10,364 nt of DNA from JAIYCX01 sp044351785 (GCA_044351785.1 JBILFC010000084.1:1-10364); one strand, 5' to 3'. Counted from the first letter of the stretch, positions 1 through 6,173 are shown. Numbers and translations: made by a program. Notes: generated from the letters alone by a model not told the origin.

Positions 1-305
1 CCCTCTTCAACGCTAATAAGTTGCTTCATCTCTTCTAGGCTAGTGTCTTCGCCTCTTTTATGAATATTAATAATAACCGCATCTCCCATGAATCTTTCAA
101 GAGGAAAGTCGCTAATCTTCTTACCTTCTTTTAAAAAATAATGAGGACCTTGGATGTGAGTGCCACTTTGAGTACAGATTTCTAGATCATAAACATATTC
201 AGGATTGTCTCCTGATACTCTATTAAAGGGCCCCTTGGGTTGGGAGTCTGGATTTTCGGGGAATACGAAGTCGCCAATGTTCATGCTGATATCAACTATT
301 TTCAT
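1..305 (-). CDS. Cyclase / kynurenine-formamidase-like protein, partial (N-terminal 101 residues)
   Basis: The start is ATG at 305-303. The frame stays open to the left edge, so the C-terminal half is missing. The translation begins MKIVDISMNIG and carries TQSGTHIQGPHYF at residues 45-57. This aligns with the cyclase family signature HxGTHxDxPxHF (Pfam Cyclase, PF04199), whose members are metal-dependent hydrolases such as bacterial kynurenine formamidase. GTH (48-50), P54 and F57 are kept. The first His is Gln46, the Asp is Gln52, and the last His is Tyr56 with His55 next to it. Because these positions normally bind metal or act in catalysis, formamidase activity should not be assumed. No good Shine-Dalgarno precedes the ATG. 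The gene lies on the same strand as the sugar genes at 2181-3769 but is separated from them by the toxin-antitoxin/ATPase block. Fold assignment is fairly sure; substrate is unknown. Confidence 0.8.
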   Translation of the reverse strand, partial: MKIVDISMNIGDFVFPENPDSQPKGPFNRVSGDNPEYVYDLEICTQSGTHIQGPHYFLKEGKKISDFPLERFMGDAVIINIHKRGEDTSLEEMKQLISVEE

Positions 306-360
306 AAAATAATGTCTTTTAGGATTTTTGTGTGCTGAAAATACGATAACAAATGAGAGA

Positions 361-403
361 TAATATTACTAGACATACTATAAATAATATATTACAATAA
401 GGA
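361..403 (+). promoter_or_regulatory. Possible promoter/operator region of the toxin-antitoxin pair
   Basis: Two perfect AT-only palindromes, TAATATTA (361-368) and TAATATATTA (385-394), have centres 25 bp apart, just before the toxin start. Between them lie -10-like hexamers TACTAT (376-381) and TATAAA (379-384), but no convincing -35 at the right distance. Toxin-antitoxin operons are usually autorepressed by the antitoxin binding such sites. AT-rich palindromes arise easily by chance, so this is tentative. AAGGA (399-403) could be the toxin ribosome-binding site but lies only 1 nt from the ATG. Confidence 0.3.
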
Positions 404-404
404 T

Positions 405-677
405 ATGTGGGATATTTTAGAAACCCCTAAGGCAACCAAGGCACTTAATAAATTGCCGGTTGAAATTATTAAAAAATATGAAAAATGGAAGGATGTAGTT
501 AAATATTCCGGTCCATCTGCTTTAAAGTTGATGAGTGGATTAAGAGATGAGGCCCTGAAAGGAGAATGGTTTGGTTATAGATCTTCAAGACTAAGCTTAA
601 AGTATAGAGTGATCTATCACATTAAAAAGGATGAAGTTAGAGTTATTGTATTGGATATCAATCCTCATAGGTATTAA
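405..677 (+). CDS. higB: RelE/HigB-type toxin (probable ribosome-dependent mRNA interferase)
   Basis: This 90-residue protein has the size and pattern of the RelE/ParE superfamily in its HigB branch. It has helical N-terminal segments (residues 8-34), then the conserved strand region with E49, K52, R59, R62 (YRSSRLSLKYRVIY, 58-71), and a C-terminal strand ending NPHRY (86-90). Members of this family cleave mRNA on the ribosome and are held inactive by the partner antitoxin. The toxin comes first and an XRE antitoxin follows 2 bp after the stop, which is the HigBA order. The Shine-Dalgarno-like AAGGA is unusually close to the ATG, which may keep translation low. A ParE-type gyrase poison is less likely given the order and the C-terminal motif. 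The reading frame is intact. Confidence 0.85.
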   Translation: MWDILETPKATKALNKLPVEIIKKYEKWKDVVKYSGPSALKLMSGLRDEALKGEWFGYRSSRLSLKYRVIYHIKKDEVRVIVLDINPHRY

Positions 678-679
678 TT

Positions 680-943
680 ATGGTTAATTATAAGAAAAGC
701 AATAAGAGGGTAGAAGTTAGTATTGGCGAGTCTCTGAAAATTATGAGAGAGTTTAACGAGATGTCTCAAAATGATCTTGCTAAGAAGTCGGGTATTCCTC
801 AGGCTACAATTTCAGCAATAGAAAATAATAGAATTTCATTGGGGGTGGAGAGAGCTAAAGTCTTAGCTAGGGCACTACATTGTCATCCAGCGTCTTTAGT
901 TTTTCCTGGATGGGATGTTGAAGTTGAGTCAGAGGTTGCATAA
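680..943 (+). CDS. higA: XRE-family antitoxin (HigA-like)
   Basis: This 87-residue protein has a helix-turn-helix of the XRE/Cro type. The segment at residues 17-51 includes SQNDLAKKSGIPQATISAIE (29-48), where Q30, A34, G38, S45, E48 and N49 fit the family. It should neutralise the upstream toxin and repress the operon by binding DNA. The ATG follows the toxin stop by 2 bp and has no strong ribosome-binding site (only AGG at 669-671), so translational coupling to the toxin is likely. The C-terminal tail (residues 68-87, with PGWD at 76-79) is short and acidic and could be the toxin-binding part. The gene is convergent with the ATPase gene, with 9 bp between the two stop codons and no terminator. 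Confidence 0.85.
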   Translation: MVNYKKSNKRVEVSIGESLKIMREFNEMSQNDLAKKSGIPQATISAIENNRISLGVERAKVLARALHCHPASLVFPGWDVEVESEVA

Positions 944-952
944 ATATTCGAG

Positions 953-2134
953 TTATTGAAATAGTCTATTCAAAGCATTTTTCCAAGGTAGTATCATTAC
1001 GCCATCTTCTGTCATTCTAGGATTATCTTCATTGCATATAACCCAACGCTCCTTATGAGTAATATTTGCACTGAGAGAATTTAGATGCCTTAGATCAGAT
1101 GAATTAACTTGATCTGCTGATTTAATTTCTATAAGAATTCTTTTCTTGCCAGGCTTCTGTACAATAAGATCTATTTCTGCATTATCTTTTGTTCTTAAGT
1201 AATAGAATTTAAAATTCTTCTCGTAGTATTCGTTAAGTCTAAAGCACTCGCAGATAATAAACTGCTCAAATAAATTGCCGTATTCACTAGAGCCTTGCCT
1301 AAGTTGTAAATCAAGAGTCTGATTTAGATATCTAGTAATGCCAGTGTCAAAGAAGTAAAACTTGGGTTTTTGGCTTTGTCTAACTCTCACTGATTCATCA
1401 AAAGGTTCTAGAAAATAGCCAACTAAGGTATCAACAAGGATCTCAAAATATCTTGATATAGTTTTATCATCAACACCACTTTTATTAGCAATATTGCTGA
1501 AGTTGATTATCTCTCCACTAGCTTGTCCAGCTAGCTCTAAAAACTCTCGAAAGGATACGATGTCTCTTACTAGGTGCTCTAGTTGAATTTCTTGTTTGAG
1601 GTATGTCTGCGCGTAAGATTTAATAAATCTCATTTTATCTCGAGTTTCAGAGAATTCATAAAGCTTAGGCAGAGTTCCAAATGAAAGAATTTCAAGTAAG
1701 CTATTATGATTCGTTGGTACTTCTAAATGAGTAAACGGAAATAAGTAGATTGAAAAGGCTCTACCGCCTAGCATGTTTGCGCCACCTGATTTAAGTTTTC
1801 TAGCGCTTGAACCGGTTAAGATGAATTGAATATGTTTGAATTTTTCGATGCATGAGTGCACGACATCTAGTAAGGGGGGGATCTTTTGAACCTCATCTAT
1901 AATGACTCTTTTAAAACTTTTAGGTTCTAGGCTGATGCGTTCTTTTAGTAGGTTAGGATTTCTAGAATAGGCCTCTTCTTCGTCCGGATTTAGTAGATCT
2001 ATCAGTAGTGTATCTGATGGCAGTGAAGGGGAAAGATTAAAGCGCTCGTTTAAAAGTGTAGTTTTCCCAGTTCCTCTAGCGCCAAAGAGAAAAAAAGAGT
2101 GTTTTTCTGGTAGGTTAGGTATGCGGTTGACCAT
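953..2134 (-). CDS. AAA_14 / DUF4143 family ATPase with PD-(D/E)XK-like C-terminus
   Basis: The 393 residues match the usual length and order of the AAA_14-DUF4143 family. Walker A is GARGTGKT (18-25), Walker B is VIIDE (77-81) followed by VQK, and a sensor segment ILTGSSARKL lies at 105-114. A winged-helix-like middle region (about 205-245, with DDKTISRYFEIL) precedes the DUF4143 part, which ends in AEIDLIV...LIEIKS. E320, D322, E336 and K338 form the spaced acidic/lysine pattern of restriction-endonuclease-fold domains. The cellular role of this family is not settled; members are common in accessory DNA. The ATG is the first usable start: upstream the frame has no start codon before a stop. 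Walker A at residue 18 argues against a much later start. There is no Shine-Dalgarno, and the promoter lies immediately upstream. All motifs are intact. Confidence 0.88.
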   Translation of the reverse strand: MVNRIPNLPEKHSFFLFGARGTGKTTLLNERFNLSPSLPSDTLLIDLLNPDEEEAYSRNPNLLKERISLEPKSFKRVIIDEVQKIPPLLDVVHSCIEKFKHIQFILTGSSARKLKSGGANMLGGRAFSIYLFPFTHLEVPTNHNSLLEILSFGTLPKLYEFSETRDKMRFIKSYAQTYLKQEIQLEHLVRDIVSFREFLELAGQASGEIINFSNIANKSGVDDKTISRYFEILVDTLVGYFLEPFDESVRVRQSQKPKFYFFDTGITRYLNQTLDLQLRQGSSEYGNLFEQFIICECFRLNEYYEKNFKFYYLRTKDNAEIDLIVQKPGKKRILIEIKSADQVNSSDLRHLNSLSANITHKERWVICNEDNPRMTEDGVMILPWKNALNRLFQ

Positions 2135-2142
2135 ATTCCGAA

Positions 2143-2171
2143 ATTGTACGCCATTTCCGGAGTGATGTCAA
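2143..2171 (-). promoter_or_regulatory. Near-consensus sigma70 promoter for the ATPase gene, apparently (near-)leaderless
   Basis: On the minus strand TTGACA (2171-2166) is a perfect -35 element. It is separated by exactly 17 bp from TACAAT (2148-2143), a 5/6 match to the -10. The expected start point is about 2136, giving a leader of about 2 nt before the ATG at 2134. Imperfect inverted arms CCGAAAT (2138-2144) and ATTTCCGG (2153-2160), with one bulged base, flank the -10 and could be a repressor site. Confidence 0.75.
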
Positions 2172-2180
2172 CGAATTATT

Positions 2181-2999
2181 TTAGGAGAAGAACCATTGCT
2201 TTGCGATTACTATCGACTCCTCAATGCCCCCCAATCTATCATCCCCTTCTTTAGGGAGTATCTCGATACTAATAGGCTTGCCATCTAAGTAAGTACTAAA
2301 TGCTTCTTTGTATAATGTGTATCTGCAGTTAGTTTCAGTAAGTGGTCTGATTTGATCAGTACTCAGATGTATATGTCCTGCTTCTTTGTGATATTCTTTT
2401 AAGATAGCTAGTGAATCTTCTTGGTTGATCTCCATAGCGCCTGTGTCCACCTGAAGTTTTATATTGGGATGGTTAAGTGCCCTTACAAATTCTCCTGTTT
2501 CTTTTGTGGTAGTTAGAAAATTTGCTCCATATACCGGAGGATTGGGTTCTAGGCAAAAAATAGTGCCGTGACTTTTAGAGAGTTCTCCTAATTTGTAAAA
2601 GAAATCCATAGCGATACTTACCGTATCAGAATCTGTAAGTTTTGATCTATCTCTATTTCTGGGTGAGCCGAAAACAAAGTAAGGGGCTTTAAGAACTTCT
2701 CCAATAAAGGCAAGCCTTTCCAGTAGTCTTAGCATTTTATCTTGCTCTTCTTTAGGCCCAAATAGATTCATAGGCTCTTCTTTAAAAAATAAAGATTGGA
2801 ACCCGAGGATAGAGAGGTTATGTTCTGCCCAGTAATCTTTAACCTTAAGAATATCTTCTTTAGTTACATTTAATCTGTCTGGAAAGTATTTTGCAGGTAC
2901 TAAATCTATTTTCTGAATGTTATTTCTTGTAAGAATTTTTACAACATCTAGATCAAGCTCTGGGTCCCAGGCAATAGAGGAAATTAGAATCTCATGCAT
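2181..2999 (-). CDS. Sugar phosphate isomerase/epimerase-like TIM barrel (AP endonuclease 2 family fold)
   Basis: The 272-residue protein fits the xylose-isomerase-like TIM-barrel family (PF01261). The probable metal ligands are spaced as in the family: E151 in CLEPNPP, D185 in QVDTGA, H211 in GHIHLS, and E246 in SIEIL. The strand-4 motif VFGSPRNR (109-116) is also typical. Such enzymes isomerise or epimerise sugars, inositols or keto-acids using a divalent metal. The substrate cannot be read from sequence. Its ATG overlaps the stop of the upstream epimerase by one base (TAATG, 3001-2997), so the two are translationally coupled and probably act on one pathway; AAGGG about 11 nt upstream may help initiation. 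No terminator is visible after the stop, so transcription may run into the ATPase gene. A true endonuclease IV role is unlikely, because the extra DNA-repair ligand set is not evident. Confidence 0.85.
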   Translation of the reverse strand: MHEILISSIAWDPELDLDVVKILTRNNIQKIDLVPAKYFPDRLNVTKEDILKVKDYWAEHNLSILGFQSLFFKEEPMNLFGPKEEQDKMLRLLERLAFIGEVLKAPYFVFGSPRNRDRSKLTDSDTVSIAMDFFYKLGELSKSHGTIFCLEPNPPVYGANFLTTTKETGEFVRALNHPNIKLQVDTGAMEINQEDSLAILKEYHKEAGHIHLSTDQIRPLTETNCRYTLYKEAFSTYLDGKPISIEILPKEGDDRLGGIEESIVIAKQWFFS

Positions 3000-3769
3000 T
3001 ATAATGATTTCCCTTCTGATTGTGCATACGAACGAATAGCTAGAAGAGTTTCTTTCTTTGAGTAGGTATAGTTACCGGACCCACTGAAGTTAGAACTAAG
3101 TTTAGTTTGAAAATCGTAAGATAAAAGTGGAGCATCTTTGTGATTATTAAACTCCATACCGAATCCGTCATTTGCAACCTCATGCACGCTTATAGGCTCT
3201 GCTGTTAGGTGAACAAGGCTAAGCTTTAGTTCTGTGCATTTCTTTAAGTCATTCCAAAGATTCACCATAGGATAGAACTGAAAGACATTTCTAGATTCAA
3301 TAGACTCAATATTATTGTTATTGAGAAAATCAAAGATTATATTCTTCTTAAGCCCAGGCCCAATAAGACCTGGCAGTCTTACTATCAGAGAAGAACTAAA
3401 GTGCTCCTTTACTGCCTCTTCTAGATAGTATCTGTGAAGTCCATAAGCATGAAGACCATCGGTTTCAATTTTTGTATCTTCATTTACTTTCACCGGACTC
3501 TTAAAAACATCTACTGTGCTAATGAGAATAAAGTTCTTAGCCTTAACAGTTTTTAAAATATCAATTAAGGAGTTAATGTTCTTTAGATCCCCCTCTGGAT
3601 CTTTATTGGCGAGCCACTTCTGAGCTGGCGCCCCTGCGCAGACAACAAGATCAAATGCTTTACCTTTAATTTCTGAAATATTTTTAGAGTTATAAAGATG
3701 AGTAAAGTAAGTTTGTTTGATTAGAGTACTGCCGACGAATCCAGTGTGACCTATTAATGCTTTATTCAT
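2999..3769 (-). CDS. Short NAD(P)-dependent epimerase/dehydratase (extended SDR-like)
   Basis: The N-terminus ALIGHTGFVGSTL has the Rossmann glycine pattern G7-x2-G10-x2-G13 for NAD(P). ISTVDVF (83-89) provides the Ser84/Thr85 position of SDR catalysis, and Y109-GLH-R113 sits where the YxxxK pair is expected, with Arg replacing Lys. RLPGLIGPGLKKN (131-143) matches the segment after the active site in sugar epimerases/dehydratases. At 256 residues it is shorter than the usual 300-340, so the substrate-binding C-terminal part is reduced. It is probably cytoplasmic, acting on a nucleotide sugar or an activated sugar in the pathway of the coupled TIM-barrel enzyme. No Shine-Dalgarno is visible before the ATG (CTCAAAATAATG). 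The Arg substitution may be normal for its subfamily or may mean altered chemistry. Confidence 0.82.
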   Translation of the reverse strand: MNKALIGHTGFVGSTLIKQTYFTHLYNSKNISEIKGKAFDLVVCAGAPAQKWLANKDPEGDLKNINSLIDILKTVKAKNFILISTVDVFKSPVKVNEDTKIETDGLHAYGLHRYYLEEAVKEHFSSSLIVRLPGLIGPGLKKNIIFDFLNNNNIESIESRNVFQFYPMVNLWNDLKKCTELKLSLVHLTAEPISVHEVANDGFGMEFNNHKDAPLLSYDFQTKLSSNFSGSGNYTYSKKETLLAIRSYAQSEGKSL

Positions 3770-3820
3770 TATTTTGAGAAGATTTAATTAAGAGTCGTAA
3801 TTTATTAGTAATGCATAGAC

Positions 3821-3830
3821 TGCCATGGCA
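3821..3830. repeat. 10-bp perfect palindrome in the divergent intergenic region
   Basis: TGCCATGGCA is its own reverse complement. It lies between the divergent epimerase (minus) and acetyltransferase (plus) genes, about 50 bp upstream of the epimerase start. TTGCCA, a possible -35 for the minus strand, overlaps its edge at 3831-3826, but only weak -10 candidates follow. It may be an operator, or chance. The rest of 3770-4021 holds the two plus-strand promoter candidates and no gene. Confidence 0.3.
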
Positions 3831-3845
3831 AAAGGAAATTTTCAA

Positions 3846-3874
3846 TTGAGAATAAATAAATAGATAGCTATAAT
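3846..3874 (+). promoter_or_regulatory. Sigma70 promoter P1 for the GNAT gene
   Basis: TTGAGA (3846-3851, 5/6 of TTGACA) is followed after 17 bp by a perfect TATAAT (3869-3874). The predicted start is near 3881, leaving a leader of about 140 nt before the preferred start codon at 4022. Strong by sequence, not tested. Confidence 0.65.
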
Positions 3875-3900
3875 GCACATCTTATTGAAATTATCTGATT

Positions 3901-3930
3901 TTGTGATATTGAAATCTTAATCAATAAAAT
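3901..3930 (+). promoter_or_regulatory. Possible second promoter P2 for the GNAT gene
   Basis: TTGTGA (3901-3906, 4/6) and TAAAAT (3925-3930, 5/6) are separated by 18 bp. The predicted start is near 3937. It is weaker than P1, in a very AT-rich stretch where such matches are common. Confidence 0.35.
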
Positions 3931-4009
3931 ATGGGTAGAGGGGAAAGATTAAGCCTATTGCTGTTTTAAGGCAAGAGTAATGGGCATGATCAATTTGGGT
4001 TTGTTTCGA

Positions 4010-4015
4010 GGGAGG
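4010..4015 (+). promoter_or_regulatory. Ribosome-binding site deciding the GNAT start
   Basis: GGGAGG lies 6 nt before ATG 4022 and is the best Shine-Dalgarno match in the window. The in-frame upstream ATG at 3980 has only AAGG (3968-3971) 8 nt away. The start at 4022 is therefore preferred, removing 14 residues. Confidence 0.7.
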
Positions 4016-4021
4016 TTTTCT

Positions 4022-4996
4022 ATGAGCGGTATGATATGGCCAGTTACTGTGCGCCTTCTAGCGTCTGGTGAGAATAGCTTGGAGAAGTTGTTCAGCATTG
4101 AAACCTCTATACCAAGTTTACCTCGTGAGTTAGTTAATTTAGATATTTGGTTGTCTTCAGGTAGGTTGACTTGGATATTAGAGGATTCCTCTAGTGGAGA
4201 AATATTCGGTTATGTTGTCCTTAGAGTCTTGGATGATTCTATTGTTATCGACGGGATTGGATTTGACCGAGACAAGCTAATACTAATGCCAAAGCTTCCT
4301 GAAGTACTTATGACGGCGATATACAGAAGTTACTATCGTCCAAGGAGGACTGTTATTTCAGCGTTTCTGAGAAAAAGAGATTACTCCACTTTCTTAATAT
4401 TGAAGAGTCTTGGTTTTAAATACTTTCCAAGGGTTAAGAATAGAGGGTATGGAGGTGGAAAGTTAGTTTGGGGGAGGGCAATTCCGGTATATTCTAATTC
4501 TTGGAATAGATTCCCTAGAGACATGAAAGTTGCTGCTTTTGAGACCTGTAATATGGAGTTTGAGCACATCGAAGAGCTCCTTGATATCGAGTATGCGGAA
4601 GATAATCCAGCGCAAAATAGGCTGAGGTCTAGTGATTTACGGCAATTTGTAGCAAGGCAGGATATAATTGCTCTGGTTGCAGAAGTTAATGGAATGATCG
4701 TGGGTAGCATTGCTGTGCATGTACATAAAAAGCGTGCACAGATTCTTAACGTAGCTGTTCATCCTCACTTAAGGCGAAAAGGTATTGCATCGCTTTTAGT
4801 GGAAGAAGCCGAAAGAATGTTGGTATGTGGAGGAGTTAAGCTTTTTGAGGTAGTATTACCTGAAACCCAGACAGCTTTGCAAGTGTTCTTTCATGAAATT
4901 CAGTTTCGGAGAAAGAAGACAATACGCACTGACTGGAAGGGAGGAAATGATTTATATCTTTTCAGAAAACATATCTCGAGAAAGATAGTTCACTGA
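4022..4996 (+). CDS. GNAT-family acetyltransferase with a second, degenerate GNAT-like N-terminal half
   Basis: With the start at 4022 the protein has 324 residues. The C-terminal half is a clear GNAT domain. A strand/helix motif A, ILNVAVHPHLRRKGIASLL, begins at residue 241 and contains the acetyl-CoA pyrophosphate loop R251-R-K-G254-I-A256, preceded by the strand segment IALVAEVNGMIVGSIAV. It is followed by a motif B-like segment ending FFHEIQFRRKK. The N-terminal half also looks GNAT-like: an EIFGYVVL strand, and a segment near SAFLRKRDYSTFLILKSLGF that resembles the C-terminal part of a GNAT fold. It lacks the glycine loop, so it probably does not bind CoA. The substrate is unknown; sugar amines or proteins are possible. 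An alternative start at 3980 adds 14 residues. The gene stands alone between minus-strand gene groups, with its own promoters and a terminator. Confidence 0.82.
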   Translation: MSGMIWPVTVRLLASGENSLEKLFSIETSIPSLPRELVNLDIWLSSGRLTWILEDSSSGEIFGYVVLRVLDDSIVIDGIGFDRDKLILMPKLPEVLMTAIYRSYYRPRRTVISAFLRKRDYSTFLILKSLGFKYFPRVKNRGYGGGKLVWGRAIPVYSNSWNRFPRDMKVAAFETCNMEFEHIEELLDIEYAEDNPAQNRLRSSDLRQFVARQDIIALVAEVNGMIVGSIAVHVHKKRAQILNVAVHPHLRRKGIASLLVEEAERMLVCGGVKLFEVVLPETQTALQVFFHEIQFRRKKTIRTDWKGGNDLYLFRKHISRKIVH

Positions 4997-5019
4997 GTGA
5001 TTATGTCTGAAAGAAAGCA

Positions 5020-5053
5020 GGGCATGAAGGTTTTAGATCATGCCCTTTTTTTT
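5020..5053 (+). terminator. Intrinsic terminator after the GNAT gene, overlapping the opposing gene's end
   Basis: GGGCATGA (5020-5027) pairs perfectly with TCATGCCC (5038-5045) around a 10-nt loop. A5019-T5046 can extend the stem to 9 bp, and eight T residues (5046-5053) follow. The stop codon of the opposing FAD oxidoreductase (5054-5052) lies inside the T-run. On the minus strand the hairpin is followed by TGCTTTCTTTC, so it may also terminate that operon, less efficiently. Confidence 0.92.
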
Positions 5054-6173
5054 ATATATTTTCAATCGCCTTAAAAACGTCATAAACATTATCTATCTTA
5101 CTTCCTAAGATGGAATATGCTTTTGGTAGGCTTCGATTTTGCTCAAATAAAATGGGTCTTCCGTCGTCTCTTTCATTCTTTATAAGAACAGTCTTTACTT
5201 CAAAAATAGATTTTTTATAAGCGCATTGATCAATAAAAGGTGCATAACGTCTAGCATCTCTGATCATGCGATCTACTCTAGTCTCTTTAGGGAAATTTTC
5301 TAGAATTTTATATGGAGAGATTCCTTTCTGGTCTAAAAATGAATGATGGGGAGTGTAGCGTACGTGAGAAAGGCTGTGAAGGTTTTCAGCGGGGTAAGGC
5401 ATTACAGAGAAGTATGCTCCGTCCATAACTGTGATGCCGATATCTCTATATTCCTCAGGGAGTTCTACAAGCGCAAGTTCTGCTATCTCATGCTTAAATG
5501 TCGTTTTTGTAGGAGCGAAATCTCCTCCGATGCTATTAATGCCAGAGTAGGTACAGTTAAATACAAGGTCTGTATAAATACTATCAAAGTTATTTTGAGA
5601 TTTAAGTCTAACCTCCATTTTTCTACTTGAGGATGTATTTTTAAAGATCTCTGCAACTTCTGAACTATAAAGTACGTCAACTTTTGCTTTATTAAGACTT
5701 TCTTTAAGGATGTCTGCTAACACTAAGGCGTTGAATGCATATTCTTTAACTTTATATGCTTTTTCGATTAGTCTAGGTTCAAATAAGGATTCAATTCGCT
5801 TAGAAGCGGGTTCAAATTCTGCCCCTACCTCTGAAAAAAATCTTTCAAATTGTCTAGCACTTACTTTAGAGTTAATTTTTGCAATAGCGTAAATTTTCTC
5901 AAAGCTAGAATCAATTGCTTCTCTATAATCTGAGCAAAAGCGAGGAAAGTTAACTCGACTTCTAAATGCAGTGGTGAAGCTTCTTGGGTAATGATAACCG
6001 TTGTGTACTCTCGCTTGATTAATTTTAGAGGCCCTTTTTAGAAGAGTATCTTCTTTCTCTATTATGATCACTGAAGAAACTTTTTTAAATTCGATTAGCT
6101 TGAGAGCTAAAGCGCAACCAAAGAACCCTCCACCGACAATAACAGCATCTACCTCTCTAAGTGAACTACTCAT
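5052..6173 (-). CDS. FAD-dependent oxidoreductase (DAO-like), glycan-cluster type
   Basis: The N-terminus is DAVIVGGGFFGCALAL, with the FAD-binding G14-x-G16-x2-G19 and an acidic residue ending strand 2 in IIIEKED (E39). The segment INQARVHNGYHYPRS (51-65) is a hallmark of FAD oxidoreductases often found in polysaccharide loci. The C-terminus has GSKIDNVYD (357-365), the region that closes over FAD in this family. At 373 residues it has the normal length for a DAO-type enzyme. It should oxidise a C-N or C-O bond or a sugar carbon; the substrate is not readable. There is no signal peptide, so it is cytoplasmic. Its ATG overlaps the end of the GT2 gene by 8 nt (ATGAGTAG) and it has no Shine-Dalgarno, which implies translational coupling. 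It is the last gene of the operon, and its stop lies in the T-run of the opposing terminator. Confidence 0.82.
   Translation of the reverse strand: MSSSLREVDAVIVGGGFFGCALALKLIEFKKVSSVIIIEKEDTLLKRASKINQARVHNGYHYPRSFTTAFRSRVNFPRFCSDYREAIDSSFEKIYAIAKINSKVSARQFERFFSEVGAEFEPASKRIESLFEPRLIEKAYKVKEYAFNALVLADILKESLNKAKVDVLYSSEVAEIFKNTSSSRKMEVRLKSQNNFDSIYTDLVFNCTYSGINSIGGDFAPTKTTFKHEIAELALVELPEEYRDIGITVMDGAYFSVMPYPAENLHSLSHVRYTPHHSFLDQKGISPYKILENFPKETRVDRMIRDARRYAPFIDQCAYKKSIFEVKTVLIKNERDDGRPILFEQNRSLPKAYSILGSKIDNVYDVFKAIENI

Noticed and set aside
953..2134. ATPase as a third member of the toxin-antitoxin system
   Set aside because: It is on the opposite strand with its own promoter, and AAA_14/DUF4143 genes occur widely on their own; adjacency alone is weak evidence.
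2138..2160. Inverted arms near the ATPase promoter as a terminator for the isomerase gene
   Set aside because: The arms are imperfect, lack a following T-run in the minus direction and overlap the promoter -10; a regulatory role is more plausible.
306..2180. Complete insertion sequence or integrative element carrying the toxin-antitoxin and ATPase genes
   Set aside because: No transposase, integrase, terminal inverted repeats or direct repeats could be found at the edges.
3980..4021. ATG at 3980 as the start of the GNAT protein
   Set aside because: ATG 4022 has GGGAGG 6 nt upstream, whereas 3980 has only AAGG at 8 nt. The extra 14 residues precede the domain and have no evident role. Not fully excluded.
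4381..4710. A 109-codon minus-strand open frame inside the GNAT gene
   Set aside because: It is fully antisense to a well-supported gene, shows no family pattern and has no ribosome-binding site or promoter.
5343..5892. Several 60-95 codon open frames on both strands inside the FAD oxidoreductase gene
   Set aside because: They lie in other frames of a gene with clear FAD motifs and match nothing recognisable.
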